Assembly: GCA_937957915.1 (NCBI GenBank)
Contig: CALGNZ010000149.1
Span: 1-54,609 of the forward strand
DNA length: 54,609 bases
Source of the DNA: an uncultured Granulosicoccaceae bacterium
GTDB lineage: Bacteria > Pseudomonadota > Gammaproteobacteria > Granulosicoccales > Granulosicoccaceae
Direction of reading: 5' to 3'
The stretch's first letter is position 1. Every line of letters begins with the position of its first letter. The translations under genes were made by a program, and so were the position numbers. Of the stretch, positions 28,304 to 37,659 are shown one piece after another. The notes under the pieces are model-generated. The model ran no database searches. It was not told the origin of the DNA and worked only from the letters and a program-made list of their open reading frames with translations.

Positions 28304-29025
28304 CCATGCTTGGCAGGTAAAATCTGCTTGCGCATTTCGTCGAGATCGGCATGTCGTATGTCGCGCCCCTCAACCAGATAGATTACATACTCGCAGATAT
28401 TACAGGCATGGTCTGCTATGCGTTCCAGTGACCGTGCACACCAGCTCATATTCAGTGCATGGCTGAGTAGTGCAGGGTGCTCCATCATGTGCGAAATTAG
28501 CAGTCGCGAAAGATTGGCATACTCGGTGTCGATCGCTTCGTCTTTTGCAGCTGTGCTGAAGGCGGCTTCAACGTCCATTCTGGTAAAGGCATCAAGTGCC
28601 TCTCTGAGCATGGTTTTGACATGGTCACCGAGGTGCCGCAGGTCTTTGTAGTAGTGTGGCATGTCTGTTTCTTCAGCCATTTGCAGGCTGATGCGTCCCA
28701 GTTTTTCTGCTTCGTCGCCAATGCGCTCGAGATCAGAGATGGTTTTGATGATCGCCAGTACCATGCGCAAATCACTTGCGGCTGGCTGTCTGCGGGCCAG
28801 AATTCGAGTGCACTCACGATCGATTTCGAGTTCCAGCTTATTGACCGTTTTGTCGTCCTCGCAAACTTTGGTGCCAAGCTCGGTGTTCATCGTCAGCAGC
28901 GCTTCCAGTCCGTCGCTTACCATCGACTCAACCAGACCGCCCATGGTCATCACCTTGTGCTTTACATCGTTGAGTTCGACGTCAAACTGGTGGTTGGTGT
29001 GTCCTTCCGGATTGAATTGTTTCAT
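28300..29025 (-). CDS. phoU: Phosphate signalling protein PhoU
   Basis: Negative regulator that links the PstSCAB transporter to the PhoR kinase, keeping the Pho response off when phosphate is plentiful. It has 241 residues (E. coli 241) in two repeats of a three-helix bundle, each with an ExxxD-type metal motif (for example DLERIGDEAEKL and SLERIADHACNI). It is the last gene of the pst group and lies about 110 bases after pstB. Its stop codon overlaps a repeated element. Confidence 0.95.
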   Translation of the reverse strand: MKQFNPEGHTNHQFDVELNDVKHKVMTMGGLVESMVSDGLEALLTMNTELGTKVCEDDKTVNKLELEIDRECTRILARRQPAASDLRMVLAIIKTISDLERIGDEAEKLGRISLQMAEETDMPHYYKDLRHLGDHVKTMLREALDAFTRMDVEAAFSTAAKDEAIDTEYANLSRLLISHMMEHPALLSHALNMSWCARSLERIADHACNICEYVIYLVEGRDIRHADLDEMRKQILPAKHG

Positions 29026-29136
29026 CGCTTTACCCAGTTATCGGTTTGAGAGTCATGTCTGACTGTCTGTATTAGTCGCAGGTTCGGTCAGCAGGCAGGT
29101 CAATTTGCGCAACTGACGGCCTTCCATTTATGGTTT

Positions 29137-30063
29137 TTAACCGAAACGGCCGGTTATGTATTTCTCTGTAAGCTCATGTCTTGGATTGGTAAATATGTCA
29201 GCGGTATGGCCAACTTCAACCAGTTTGCCGAGGTGAAAGTACGCCGTTCGCTGTGACACTCTGGCCGCCTGTTGCATTGAGTGCGTAACAATTGCAATAG
29301 CATAGTTTTCACTCAGCTCGTTGATCAGTTCTTCAATTTTTGCTGTGGCGATGGGGTCGAGTGCCGAGCAGGGTTCGTCCATCAGTATAACTTCCGGGCT
29401 ACAGGCAATGGTACGCGCGATGCACAAGCGCTGCTGCTGCCCACCTGACAAACCTGTTCCAGGCGCATCGAGGCGGTCCTTCACTTCCTCGAAAATACCC
29501 GCCTTTCGCAGGCTGGTAATAACGATGTCATCCAGTTCTGATTTGTTGCGGCTTAAGCCGTGCAATCTCGGTCCGTAGGCTACGTTTTCATAAATCGACT
29601 TGGGGAACGGGTTAGGCTTTTGGAAGACCATGCCAACACGTGCTCTTAGCAGAACCGGGTCGGTATCTCTGCCATAGATGTCTTCACCATCGAGTGTCAA
29701 TTCACCCGTGACCTTGCAAATGGGTATCGTGTCGTTCATCCGGTTCAGGCAACGTAGCAGCGTGGATTTGCCACAGCCTGAAGGTCCGATCATCGAGATG
29801 ACCTCATTGTTTGCAATATCCAGATCAACGCCGAATATGGCCTGTTTGTCGGCATAAAAAACATCGACGCCGGTGGCCGACATCTTGGGATTGTCTACCC
29901 GCGTTTTACCAACGGTGTCGCCAAGCGATGCGACTATTTCCTCGATCGATTGCTCCTTTGTCCCCTGACCCTTTTCAAGGTCAAGCGGGCCAAGGCTCGA
30001 AGTTACGCTGCTCGCCGATGAGGTATCGGTGTTGGTGGAAGCGTCGCTGTTGTTAGATGTCAT
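29137..30063 (-). CDS. pstB: Phosphate ABC transporter ATP-binding protein PstB
   Basis: ATPase of the high-affinity phosphate importer. It has Walker [10 protein letters not shown] (93-101), the signature LSGGQQQRL, Walker [14 protein letters not shown] and the H-loop THSMQQAAR. At 308 residues it is about 50 longer than the E. coli protein; the excess is a Ser/Thr-rich N-terminal extension before the ABC domain, similar to extended PstB proteins of some other gammaproteobacteria. It lies between pstA and phoU. Confidence 0.95.
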   Translation of the reverse strand: MTSNNSDASTNTDTSSASSVTSSLGPLDLEKGQGTKEQSIEEIVASLGDTVGKTRVDNPKMSATGVDVFYADKQAIFGVDLDIANNEVISMIGPSGCGKSTLLRCLNRMNDTIPICKVTGELTLDGEDIYGRDTDPVLLRARVGMVFQKPNPFPKSIYENVAYGPRLHGLSRNKSELDDIVITSLRKAGIFEEVKDRLDAPGTGLSGGQQQRLCIARTIACSPEVILMDEPCSALDPIATAKIEELINELSENYAIAIVTHSMQQAARVSQRTAYFHLGKLVEVGHTADIFTNPRHELTEKYITGRFG

Positions 30064-30134
30064 GGTAATTCATCAAAGTTGTTTTTTCTTGACACAGGTT
30101 GCTCAACGGTCTGTTTAGCGCCGCTGATGTCAGG

Positions 30135-31487
30135 TTACCACTTGCGTTCAAATTTTCTGCGCAGAATAACCGCAAAAGTATTCATTGCTACAAGGAACGC
30201 GAGCAGCACCATAATGGCTGCGGATGTTTTCTCAACAAATCCTTTCTCAGGTAAGTCAGCCCACTGAAAAATCTGCACTGGCAGTACTGTGGCCGGGTCG
30301 GTTATCGTTGCCGGAACATCCACGATAAATGCAACCATACCAATCATCAGTAGTGGTGCTGTTTCTCCAAGAGCCTGTGCCATCCCAATAATGGTACCGG
30401 TAAGTATGCCCGGCAACGCCAGTGGCAGCACGTGGTGAAACACTACCTGCAAGTTAGAAGCGCCAAGCCCGAGTGCGGCATCGCGGATAGACGGCGGCAC
30501 GGACTTCAGGGCCGCCCGACTTGAAATGATAATGGTGGGCAGGGTCATGAGTGACAATACCAGGCCCCCGACAACCGGAGCAGATCGTGGCAGCTGGAAA
30601 AAGTTTATAAACACGGCCAGTCCCAATAGCCCGAACACGATAGAGGGTACGGCGGCCAGATTGTTGATGTTGACTTCAATGATATCTGTCCACTTGTTGC
30701 GGGGGGCAAACTCTTCCAGGTAGATCGCGGAGGCCACGGCGATAGGGAAAGACAGTATCAGGGTGACCATTAAGGTTAAAATGCTGCCAAACAGCGCGCC
30801 TTTTATTCCTGCCATTTCGGGTTCACGGGAGTCACCGCGCTCAAAAAATGTCCAGTTGAAACGTTCAGCAACTCGGTTGTCCTGCTTTAATGATTCAATC
30901 CACTCAATCTGATTGTCTTTAAAGCGTCGTTTCTTCTCGGGTATGGTCACATCTACCATCCCCTTCAGATAACCGCTGGCGTCATCTCCGGCGGGTAGCC
31001 AGACTGTTTTCGATTGCCCGATCAAATCCGGCGACTCCATCACCTGACGCTGTAAATCATATTGCCCGCCTTTACTGATCAGCTTGTAAAGGGCCTTTTT
31101 GTCTTTGCGCTTTTTTACGTCAGGAAACTGTGCAAGCAGTGCTTTTTTAATAGTGCCGTTGTAGTTGGCTTTTAGCAGTTGTGCCTGGTCGGGTTCGTCA
31201 CCCAGCCCGAGTGTTTTGGCATCAAGCGTTACGTCGAGCTGGATGAAGGTTTGCTTAAACGCAGGCAAGCCGTTTTTCGTAATTGTAAAAACCAGAATTG
31301 CCAGAAACGACAGGCTCGATAAGATGGCAATGAGGCCGTACAGTCGAAAACGCCGCTCACGGGCATAGCGTTTTTTAATACTGGCTTTCACCTTCGCGGT
31401 TGTATCTGAACGCGTCATCCCGAGGGTATCTGTGCTCGAACGGTCTGCGTCAGAGGTCTCCGAATCTGTTGGGTCGGTGTGGTTCAT
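30135..31487 (-). CDS. pstA: Phosphate ABC transporter permease PstA
   Basis: Inner-membrane permease subunit, 450 residues (E. coli 296). The extra length is an N-terminal part: a polar cytoplasmic tail, one membrane helix (about 48-70) and a large periplasmic domain up to residue 225. The C-terminal half is the usual binding-protein-dependent permease domain with the EAA-type loop AALGLGASNLQVVFHHVLPLALPG. Such long PstA proteins are known in marine gammaproteobacteria. Its start overlaps the pstC stop by four bases. Confidence 0.93.
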   Translation of the reverse strand: MNHTDPTDSETSDADRSSTDTLGMTRSDTTAKVKASIKKRYARERRFRLYGLIAILSSLSFLAILVFTITKNGLPAFKQTFIQLDVTLDAKTLGLGDEPDQAQLLKANYNGTIKKALLAQFPDVKKRKDKKALYKLISKGGQYDLQRQVMESPDLIGQSKTVWLPAGDDASGYLKGMVDVTIPEKKRRFKDNQIEWIESLKQDNRVAERFNWTFFERGDSREPEMAGIKGALFGSILTLMVTLILSFPIAVASAIYLEEFAPRNKWTDIIEVNINNLAAVPSIVFGLLGLAVFINFFQLPRSAPVVGGLVLSLMTLPTIIISSRAALKSVPPSIRDAALGLGASNLQVVFHHVLPLALPGILTGTIIGMAQALGETAPLLMIGMVAFIVDVPATITDPATVLPVQIFQWADLPEKGFVEKTSAAIMVLLAFLVAMNTFAVILRRKFERKW

Positions 31488-32905
31488 TCGTATTGCTCGC
31501 GATATTTTCGGACCGTTCTCAATGCGATCACATTAAGAATGAGTGTGGTAACAAACAGCATTAAGCCCAGCGCAAATGCAGCCAGTGTTTTCGGACTGTC
31601 AAAAGCCTGGTCGCCGGTGAGCAGTGTCACGATCTGCACTGTCACGGTGGTTACCGCTTCAAGAGGGTTGATTGTCAGGTTGGCGGCCAGGCCGGCAGCC
31701 ATCACCACAATCATGGTTTCACCAATGGCGCGAGAAACCGCCAGTAAAATTCCGCCCACCACACCAGGCAGTGCCGCAGGAATAACAACTTTGCGGATGG
31801 TTTCTGATTTAGTGGCGCCCAACCCCAATGATCCGTCACGCATTGATTGTGGTACTGCGGTAATAACATCATCAGACAGGGACGACACAAACGGAATAAT
31901 CATGATGCCCATCACTAAACCTGCAGCCAGCGCACTTTCGGAGGCGACACTCAAGCCGATTGATTCTCCAAAACCGCGAATCATAGGTGCCACAGTAAGA
32001 GCCGCGAAAAAACCGTAAACCACAGTAGGTATACCAGCCAGTATCTCTAAAAGTGGCTTGACCCAGGCGCGTACACGGGGGGTGGCATACTCAGCCAGAT
32101 AGATGGCTGACATCAGGCCGAAGGGCACAGCAACCAGCATGGCAATCGCAGAGATTAACAGCGTTCCTGCGAAAATGGGTACAGCACCAAAACTGCCGGA
32201 GCTGCCGACCTGATCTGCACGAATAGACGTCTGCGGGCTCCAGTGCAGGCCGAAGGCAAAGTCGCTGAACGGCACTTTGTCAAAGAACCGCAACGACTCA
32301 AAAAGTACCGATAGCACAATACCGACCGTAGTCAGAATAGCCAGGCAGCTACAGGTAATGAGGAAAATCATTATCACTTTTTCAACGAATATTCTGGCTC
32401 TGGCAGAGTAGGTAATTCGCTTGTATCCGAAGTAGGCGCCGAGCAGGCCTGCGACCAGCACGACGACGGCACGCGCCCATTTGGAAAAGCCCAGATTGAT
32501 GCTGTAGTCGGCGGCGGCAGTGGTTCGAATCGGGTCTGACTGAGATTGCGAAATATTGCCGACAGCAATATTTTTAATGTCGTTGATAATCAGATTAAAT
32601 TCACCACCGGGCAAGTTCCTGATCTCGTCAGGCAGGGAGAGTTTAACCAGTTTCGTTAACACCGTTGATTCGAGCCCCATCCACAGGGCGAAAACCGTAA
32701 TGGCCGGAACTGCGCACCAAATAAGCATTTGGTAGCCGTAGTAGCGTGGCAGCGAATGCAACGGCTGAGCTTTGGTTGCGAGGTTGCGCATACCGGTAGC
32801 TTTTGATCTTCCGATCCAGTACGCCGCTACAAACATGGCGCACATTAACAGTAGAAGTAGGTTATTGCTCACTGTGCAGACTCGTAAAACCGGAAGAATG
32901 GCCAA
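31484..32905 (-). CDS. pstC: Phosphate ABC transporter permease PstC
   Basis: Second permease of the importer, 473 residues (E. coli 319), likewise extended at the N-terminus with extra membrane segments and a periplasmic region. The permease domain holds the EAA-type loop GSLGLGATKSETIRKVVIPAALPG. The start is uncertain: the ATG at 32905 is given, but a GTG at 32872 (VSNNLLLLL) would match the usual beginning of long PstC proteins. It follows pstS after a stable hairpin, so its level may be lower than that of the receptor. Confidence 0.92.
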   Translation of the reverse strand: MAILPVLRVCTVSNNLLLLLMCAMFVAAYWIGRSKATGMRNLATKAQPLHSLPRYYGYQMLIWCAVPAITVFALWMGLESTVLTKLVKLSLPDEIRNLPGGEFNLIINDIKNIAVGNISQSQSDPIRTTAAADYSINLGFSKWARAVVVLVAGLLGAYFGYKRITYSARARIFVEKVIMIFLITCSCLAILTTVGIVLSVLFESLRFFDKVPFSDFAFGLHWSPQTSIRADQVGSSGSFGAVPIFAGTLLISAIAMLVAVPFGLMSAIYLAEYATPRVRAWVKPLLEILAGIPTVVYGFFAALTVAPMIRGFGESIGLSVASESALAAGLVMGIMIIPFVSSLSDDVITAVPQSMRDGSLGLGATKSETIRKVVIPAALPGVVGGILLAVSRAIGETMIVVMAAGLAANLTINPLEAVTTVTVQIVTLLTGDQAFDSPKTLAAFALGLMLFVTTLILNVIALRTVRKYREQYE

Positions 32906-33006
32906 CAGGGGTAATTTATCACACCGCTGACGTCAGACACACTGTCACCGGTATTGGCACCCTGCAGGACTATTGAATACTGGCTGGTGCAATGCCTGAA
33001 CGCAAC

Positions 33007-33030
33007 AACGCCAGACAGGTGTCTGGCGTT
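33007..33030 (-). terminator. Hairpin after pstS
   Basis: A perfect 10-bp stem (AACGCCAGAC/GTCTGGCGTT) with a 4-base loop lies just past the pstS stop. The downstream T content is low. It may protect the pstS 3' end and attenuate read-through into pstCAB-phoU, a common way to raise the receptor-to-permease ratio. Confidence 0.65.
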
Positions 33031-33037
33031 AAATCCT

Positions 33038-33056
33038 CATGAATAATGCGGGCTAG
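33038..33056 (-). repeat. Element at the pstS stop codon
   Basis: CATGAATAATGCGGGCTAG on the plus strand. It matches 28285-28303 at 17 of 19 bases and overlaps the pstS stop in the same way that copy overlaps the phoU stop. Confidence 0.65.
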
Positions 33057-34108
33057 GGCTCAGCCATCACTTCAAGGTTGGCAATAGACTCGGCAGCGCT
33101 GGTGCGCGCGTCTTCATCGAGCGGAATCATGCCTTTGTCTGCCAGGTAACCTTCTTCACCCCATGATGCTTCACTGGTGAATTCAGTCAGGTACTCCGCG
33201 ATGCCCGGAATTACACCAACGTGCGCTTTCTTGACATAGAAATACAGTGGTCGCGACACCGGATAGGAACCGTCTGCAATAGTATCGAAGTCAGGCTCAT
33301 GGTCTTCTATCAATGACGGTTGCACCGAGTCGCTGTTTTGATCGAGGAAACTGAATCCGAAGATACCCAGAGCATTCGGGTTGGCTTGCAGTTTCTGCAC
33401 AATAAGATTGTCGTTTTCGCCTGCCTCGACAAACCTTCCATCTTCTCTAACCGAGTGGCAGGCATCTTTGTACTCATCTTTGTCTGACTTTTTTAGTGCC
33501 ACTATCCAGTCAAACTGCTTGCAGCCTCCCTCGAGTGCCAGCTCTGCGAATGCGTCTCGGGTTCCCGATGTCGGTGGTGGGCCGAGAACTTCTATATCCT
33601 TGGCCGGCAGGACAGGGTTAACGTCTGCCCAGGTCTGGTAGGTGTTTTCGACAAAGCTCGCTGAGCCATCGGGGTTAGGCACGCGTTTGGCCAGCGCCAG
33701 GTAGATATCTTTTAGTGACAGGCTCATTTGGTCTTCTTCAACGGAGTTGGCGATCGCAATACCGTCGTAGCCAATGAGTACTTCAATGATGTCGGTCACC
33801 CCGTTTGCCTGGCAGTCCTGATACTCACTGGATTTAATCTGCCGCGATGAGTTAGTAATATCCGGGTAGCCAACACCAATACCGGAGCAGAACAGTTTCA
33901 TGCCGCCGCCTGAGCCCGTTGATTCAATCTTGGGTGTTTTAAAGCTGGTGGTTTGGCCAAACCGCTCGGCCACAACAGTCGCGAAAGGATAGACAGTCGA
34001 TGAGCCGACGATGCTTATCTGATCACGTGCAGTTTGTGCGTGAGACGGGGCAAAATATAGCAGGGTCGTTGCCAGCGCTAAAAGCGCTACTGAGCGAATG
34101 ATCATCAT
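33053..34108 (-). CDS. pstS: Phosphate-binding periplasmic protein PstS
   Basis: Periplasmic phosphate receptor, 351 residues, with a Sec signal peptide (cleavage near PSHAQ) and the family opening DQISIVGSSTVYPFAT. The phosphate site segments SGTRDAFAEL and GSGGGMKLFCSG are visible. The ATG at 34108 is preferred because the open frame upstream is not signal-like. It is first in pstSCAB-phoU and is preceded by a Pho box, so it should be induced by PhoB under phosphate starvation. Confidence 0.94.
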   Translation of the reverse strand: MMIIRSVALLALATTLLYFAPSHAQTARDQISIVGSSTVYPFATVVAERFGQTTSFKTPKIESTGSGGGMKLFCSGIGVGYPDITNSSRQIKSSEYQDCQANGVTDIIEVLIGYDGIAIANSVEEDQMSLSLKDIYLALAKRVPNPDGSASFVENTYQTWADVNPVLPAKDIEVLGPPPTSGTRDAFAELALEGGCKQFDWIVALKKSDKDEYKDACHSVREDGRFVEAGENDNLIVQKLQANPNALGIFGFSFLDQNSDSVQPSLIEDHEPDFDTIADGSYPVSRPLYFYVKKAHVGVIPGIAEYLTEFTSEASWGEEGYLADKGMIPLDEDARTSAAESIANLEVMAEP

Positions 34109-34292
34109 AGGTATCTCTCTGATAGCTGTATGAGTCTGTAGTGTAAAAACTTTGTGTGAGTTGTAGCAGACATTGCACAATGCAATCCGGTCGTCTGGCT
34201 GCATTGCCTTGAAAATGCTGCCAGCCCTGGATCAAAAGCCTGTTCGAAAATTCCTTACCGCTACGGACAGGCTTCTAGTGTATAAACGCAAT

Positions 34293-34310
34293 ATGAACGT
34301 TTGATGACAA
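34293..34310 (-). promoter_or_regulatory. Pho box upstream of pstS
   Basis: On the minus strand TTGTCAT-CAAA-CGTTCAT: two 7-base repeats resembling CTGTCAT (6/7 and 5/7) with the required 4-base spacer. A TATACA-like -10 lies about nine bases downstream. This is the expected PhoB site of the pst operon. Confidence 0.6.
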
Positions 34311-34394
34311 GAACGAAATAACCTGGAATTTGCGGGTTTTCCGGTGTGCCGTTAAAAATTGTTAAATTGGCGGAGGTTTACAAGCAGGTTGTAT

Positions 34395-35714
34395 TTACAG
34401 TGCTGTGGCGGTTTCGCGGGCAATGACTTCAGCGGGAAACCTGATCGTGAAACTGGTGCCCTCTCCGGGTGCACTGCGTATGTCGAGTTCGCCGCGATGA
34501 CGCTGCACTATGTGCTTAACAATTGACAGGCCCAATCCGGTGCCGCCGGATTCTCGTGAGTGATCATTGTCTACACGATAAAAGCGTTCGGTGATGTGAT
34601 TAAGGTGAACCGGGTCTATACCAGGGCCATTGTCTTTAACCAAAAGCTGCGCGCCAGTATCTGTTGCTGTCCATTCGACCTGTACTGTGGTTGCTGCGGG
34701 TGTATGTTGAACGGCGTTATGGCAAAGATTATTGCAAAGACTTTTTATTTCCACTTCGCTGCCATGCAGCAATAAGGATGGATCGACGTCAAGCTCAAAC
34801 TGATGACTAAAGTCCTCGGTTGTACCTGATATATCCGCAACCGCTGCCTGCAACAGGGTGGCAACCGGCAGTTGCTTCATTTTTTTGGTGTCAGGTTCCT
34901 GATTTTCCAACCGCGAAAGGGTTAGCAGGTCGGAGACAATTTCACTCATTCGCATTGCATGTCGCTCTGCGATTTTCAACTTTTTGCGGGCATCTTCAGA
35001 TAGCGTTTCATCGTCGGCCAGCATTTCGAGGTAGCCGTTTACAACGGTTAACGGTGTTTTTAGTTCATGCGAGGCATTGGCGACAAAGGCTGCCCGGGTT
35101 TCTCGCAATAACACCCGCTGGCTGACGTCACGGGCAATGAACAGATACAGGTCTTCGCCATAGTTAACGCACCGTACCGCGAGTATCATTTGACGATTGA
35201 CCGGTGACGGAAACTCGATTTCGCTGTCAGGATCAAAGTGGGCAACGTAGCGATGGAACTCCGGTGCGCGCACCAGATTGTCAATACGTTGTCCGCTATC
35301 GCGTGCCCCGCGAATACCTAAATGCAGCCAGGCGGCATCGTTTGCCCACGCAATTTCGAAACGATTGTTAGTAATGACGGTTGCATCGGGCAACGCAGAT
35401 GCAGACTGGTTGTAAAGCGAGAGTATTTTTTTCAGTCGCTTTTTGCGACTGCGGTCGCTGGTTCTTCGACGAAAAATCAGCTGTTCGATGTGGCCCAGCA
35501 CGCCATCTGTGTCCGGTACCCGGCTGCGTCTGGCGCCGGTCGAAAGCCAGTGGTCGACAAGATGGGCCTGATGTAACAGCCACAGACTGTACAAAAAATA
35601 ACCAACTGCCAGCCCTATCCAGACATTGCCCAACATCAGCCCGACAATTGTGCCTGTCAACGCAACTGCTGCCAGTCGCGTCTTTTCACCATAGCTAAAA
35701 GGTATGCCTGCCAT
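34395..35714 (-). CDS. phoR: Phosphate regulon sensor kinase PhoR
   Basis: Inner-membrane histidine kinase that phosphorylates PhoB under phosphate limitation. It has 439 residues: two membrane segments in the first 50 residues, a short linker, a PAS-like domain (about 95-200), the dimerisation helix with His216 in ASHELKTPLTVVNGYLEML, and a HATPase domain with N (LCNNLCHNAVQHT), G1 (DNGPGI) and G2 (GGTGLGLSIVKHI) boxes. It lies between phoB and pstS, but unusually 551 bases separate it from phoB. Confidence 0.94.
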   Translation of the reverse strand: MAGIPFSYGEKTRLAAVALTGTIVGLMLGNVWIGLAVGYFLYSLWLLHQAHLVDHWLSTGARRSRVPDTDGVLGHIEQLIFRRRTSDRSRKKRLKKILSLYNQSASALPDATVITNNRFEIAWANDAAWLHLGIRGARDSGQRIDNLVRAPEFHRYVAHFDPDSEIEFPSPVNRQMILAVRCVNYGEDLYLFIARDVSQRVLLRETRAAFVANASHELKTPLTVVNGYLEMLADDETLSEDARKKLKIAERHAMRMSEIVSDLLTLSRLENQEPDTKKMKQLPVATLLQAAVADISGTTEDFSHQFELDVDPSLLLHGSEVEIKSLCNNLCHNAVQHTPAATTVQVEWTATDTGAQLLVKDNGPGIDPVHLNHITERFYRVDNDHSRESGGTGLGLSIVKHIVQRHRGELDIRSAPGEGTSFTIRFPAEVIARETATAL

Positions 35715-36265
35715 TTGCTGCTCGTGCGTAAGCGCGGTTAACCTGGACGGTGTCCGGGCATGAAGGGCGTAGCGAGGACGTAAAACACCGAGTCGGATAG
35801 GGTGATCGAAGCAGGCAAACTGTCTTGCAGCAGTGGGGAAATTGATCGATATAGCTGGCTAAAATATCGTGTCCGCTGTAGATCATTCATTCTCGGATGG
35901 CTCCTGACGGTTAACTGCCAGCTTGTTAAAACTCGTTGATAACCGGGAAGTTGGTTGCCGCATGGTGTGTAAATCAGATGTAAATTCGAGTTCAGCGTCT
36001 GACGATTGCGCCGAGCCGATGATAGTGCAAGTTGCGGTGCATAGAACAGTGTCTGGTAGAGTTTTATGCTTTGAAAGCGCAGAACCAGCCTGTTGTAAAG
36101 CAGAGCGTCGTATTGCGGTGATGAGCAAATCATCGCGAACCTCGGAAACAGGGTGCCACAGATGGTGCGTCTTTTGTTGACGCATCTGCGCCTTCTTTGC
36201 GCGGCGAACTTTGCGCGGCGAATTATGGAGCGATTGGAGACAGTCGGCAACCTGTGCGTCTTCAA
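35715..36265. other. Long phoB-phoR spacer
   Basis: 551 bases without a convincing gene, although phoB and phoR are usually nearly adjacent. Minus-strand frames exist, but they read as Arg/Ser-rich chance sequence. A 14-bp tandem duplication (CTTTGCGCGGCGAA, 36195-36222) lies near the phoB end. The region must carry either a phoR promoter or a long untranslated leader. Confidence 0.45.
36195..36222. repeat. 14-bp tandem duplication near phoB
   Basis: Two perfect adjacent copies of CTTTGCGCGGCGAA, about 45 bases past the phoB stop. Confidence 0.85.
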
Positions 36266-36964
36266 TCAGTTGTTTTCCGTTTTCGATGTTAGTCGGTAAC
36301 CGGCGCCTCGAACGGTTTCAACTAAATCACCAATACCGTGAGCTCGCAGTGCTTTGCGCAATCGCAGGATATGAACATCCACCGTCCGCTCATCTACCAT
36401 ATGGTTAACGCCCCAGACATGGTCAAGCAACTGTGCGCGGCTGTATACGCGATCCTGGTGACCAAGCAGGAACTGCAATAGTCTGAACTCTGTTTGTGCC
36501 AGCTCAATCTGGTCCTTGTCGATAGAAACCCGGTGCGTGGCAGGGTCGAGCTTTAAACGGCCTGCCTGCAACAGCGAAGACCGGGCGTGATTTACCGAGC
36601 GTCGCAGCATGGCTTTTACCCGTGACACCAGCTCGCGTGTTGAGAATGGCTTGTGCATATAATCGTCAGCACCTGCATCCAGTCCGTGAATAGTATCGCT
36701 TTCCGTGCTGCGGGCCGTCAGCATCATTATTGGCAGTGCACGGGTAGTGTCACTGGCACGCAATTGCCTGATCAGATCGACGCCCGACGTCTGAGGCATC
36801 ATCCAGTCGATGATCGCCAAATCTGGTGGGGTTGATGCGATAAGCGCGGTTGCCGCTGCCACATTGCGTGCGGTAGAAACCGAAAAGCCGTGTGGTGTCA
36901 GGGCGTCCGAGATCAGCTGGCGAATGCCTTCTTCGTCTTCAACTACAAGGATGTGTTCGGCCAT
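36266..36964 (-). CDS. phoB: Phosphate regulon response regulator PhoB
   Basis: OmpR-type transcription activator of the Pho regulon, 232 residues. The receiver domain has the acidic pocket VVEDEEG, phosphoacceptor Asp53 (IIDWMMPQTSG) and the Lys of YMHKPF. The C-terminal winged helix ends in VDVHILRLRKAL and VRGAGYRL, as in PhoB. It heads the minus-strand pho/pst block. I see no Pho box in front of it, so autoregulation is not supported by sequence. Confidence 0.95.
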   Translation of the reverse strand: MAEHILVVEDEEGIRQLISDALTPHGFSVSTARNVAAATALIASTPPDLAIIDWMMPQTSGVDLIRQLRASDTTRALPIMMLTARSTESDTIHGLDAGADDYMHKPFSTRELVSRVKAMLRRSVNHARSSLLQAGRLKLDPATHRVSIDKDQIELAQTEFRLLQFLLGHQDRVYSRAQLLDHVWGVNHMVDERTVDVHILRLRKALRAHGIGDLVETVRGAGYRLTSKTENN

Positions 36965-37259
36965 TACTCTGCTCTATGCTGCGTATTGGACATGGCTATG
37001 AGCCCAATGTTTGAGACACCGTGGTGTAAGGAGTCCACTATGAAATTTCCTGTGGCCGGTAATTTGTGCAAAGCACCTGGTGTAGATCGTTTCCATGGCT
37101 CTTCGCGAAACCAGGTCAGTGTCTGAAACCAGAGCCGGGCGTGTAAAGTGGTGAAAGTCGCTTATGTAAGAGTCTGGCATGTCGAAGCCGTTTAAGGTGA
37201 CAGTGGCGCTGTCGGCGTGTCAAATCGGCAAGCGTACGAAAACTTATTTAAGCTTTTCC
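36965..37259. other. Divergent phoB/SRP RNA intergenic region
   Basis: No gene visible; promoters for phoB (minus) and the SRP RNA (plus) should lie in or next to it. No Pho box was found. Confidence 0.3.
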
Positions 37260-37288
37260 TTGAAAGCAGGTCAACAAAGCCCGACAAT
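37260..37288 (+). promoter_or_regulatory. Candidate promoter of the SRP RNA
   Basis: TTGAAA (37260-37265), a 17-base spacer and GACAAT (37283-37288; 4 of 6 consensus bases). It would start transcription about 42 bases before the folded RNA, giving a short 5' leader to be trimmed. Confidence 0.35.
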
Positions 37289-37336
37289 GGGTAGCTCGGC
37301 GACTTGCTCGCCTGATCATGAATTATCCGGGTTAAT

Positions 37337-37448
37337 GGTGTCTTGCATCGGCCCTCTCGCGACGATAAACCGTGAACCCCGTCAGGCCCGGAAGGGAGCA
37401 GCGGCAGCGGTGGACTCGGGTGCCGGGATGTGGCTGGTGTGAGACGCC
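37337..37448 (+). ncRNA. ffs: Signal recognition particle 4.5S RNA
   Basis: RNA of the bacterial signal recognition particle, which with Ffh targets membrane proteins to FtsY and SecYEG. The hallmark hairpin core GTCAGGCCCGGAAGGGAGCA, followed by GCGGCAGCGG, contains the Ffh-binding symmetric and asymmetric loops. The closing end GGTGCCGGGATGTGGCTGG matches E. coli 4.5S RNA closely. The 5' GGTGTCTT pairs with 3' GAGACGCC, which sets the ends. It lies upstream of dnaX, its common neighbour. The exact ends are uncertain by a few bases. Confidence 0.93.
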
Positions 37449-37537
37449 ACCAATCGTTTGTCGCCTGTTAAGAGTTCGATCGTCATCAGACAGCTTAACC
37501 CTCAGCAAAATGCCTGGCAGCTATGCTCACTAACGCC

Positions 37538-37567
37538 AGGTACCTCAAGGCAAGGTACCTCAAGGCA
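37538..37567. repeat. 15-bp tandem duplication upstream of dnaX
   Basis: Two perfect copies of AGGTACCTCAAGGCA in the SRP RNA-dnaX gap. Confidence 0.85.
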
Positions 37568-37659
37568 AGCTGTACGCGACCAACCTGAAGTGTGCAACGG
37601 TGTACGCTTGAATGCAGCGTGTGGCGCTTGCACGCACCCGTCGAAAACGGTAGCGGCCT

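Noticed and set aside
35738..36265. 175-codon minus-strand frame between phoB and phoR
   Set aside because: Arg/Ser/Gln-rich chance-like sequence with no domain or ribosome site; it overlaps other open frames equally long for their composition.
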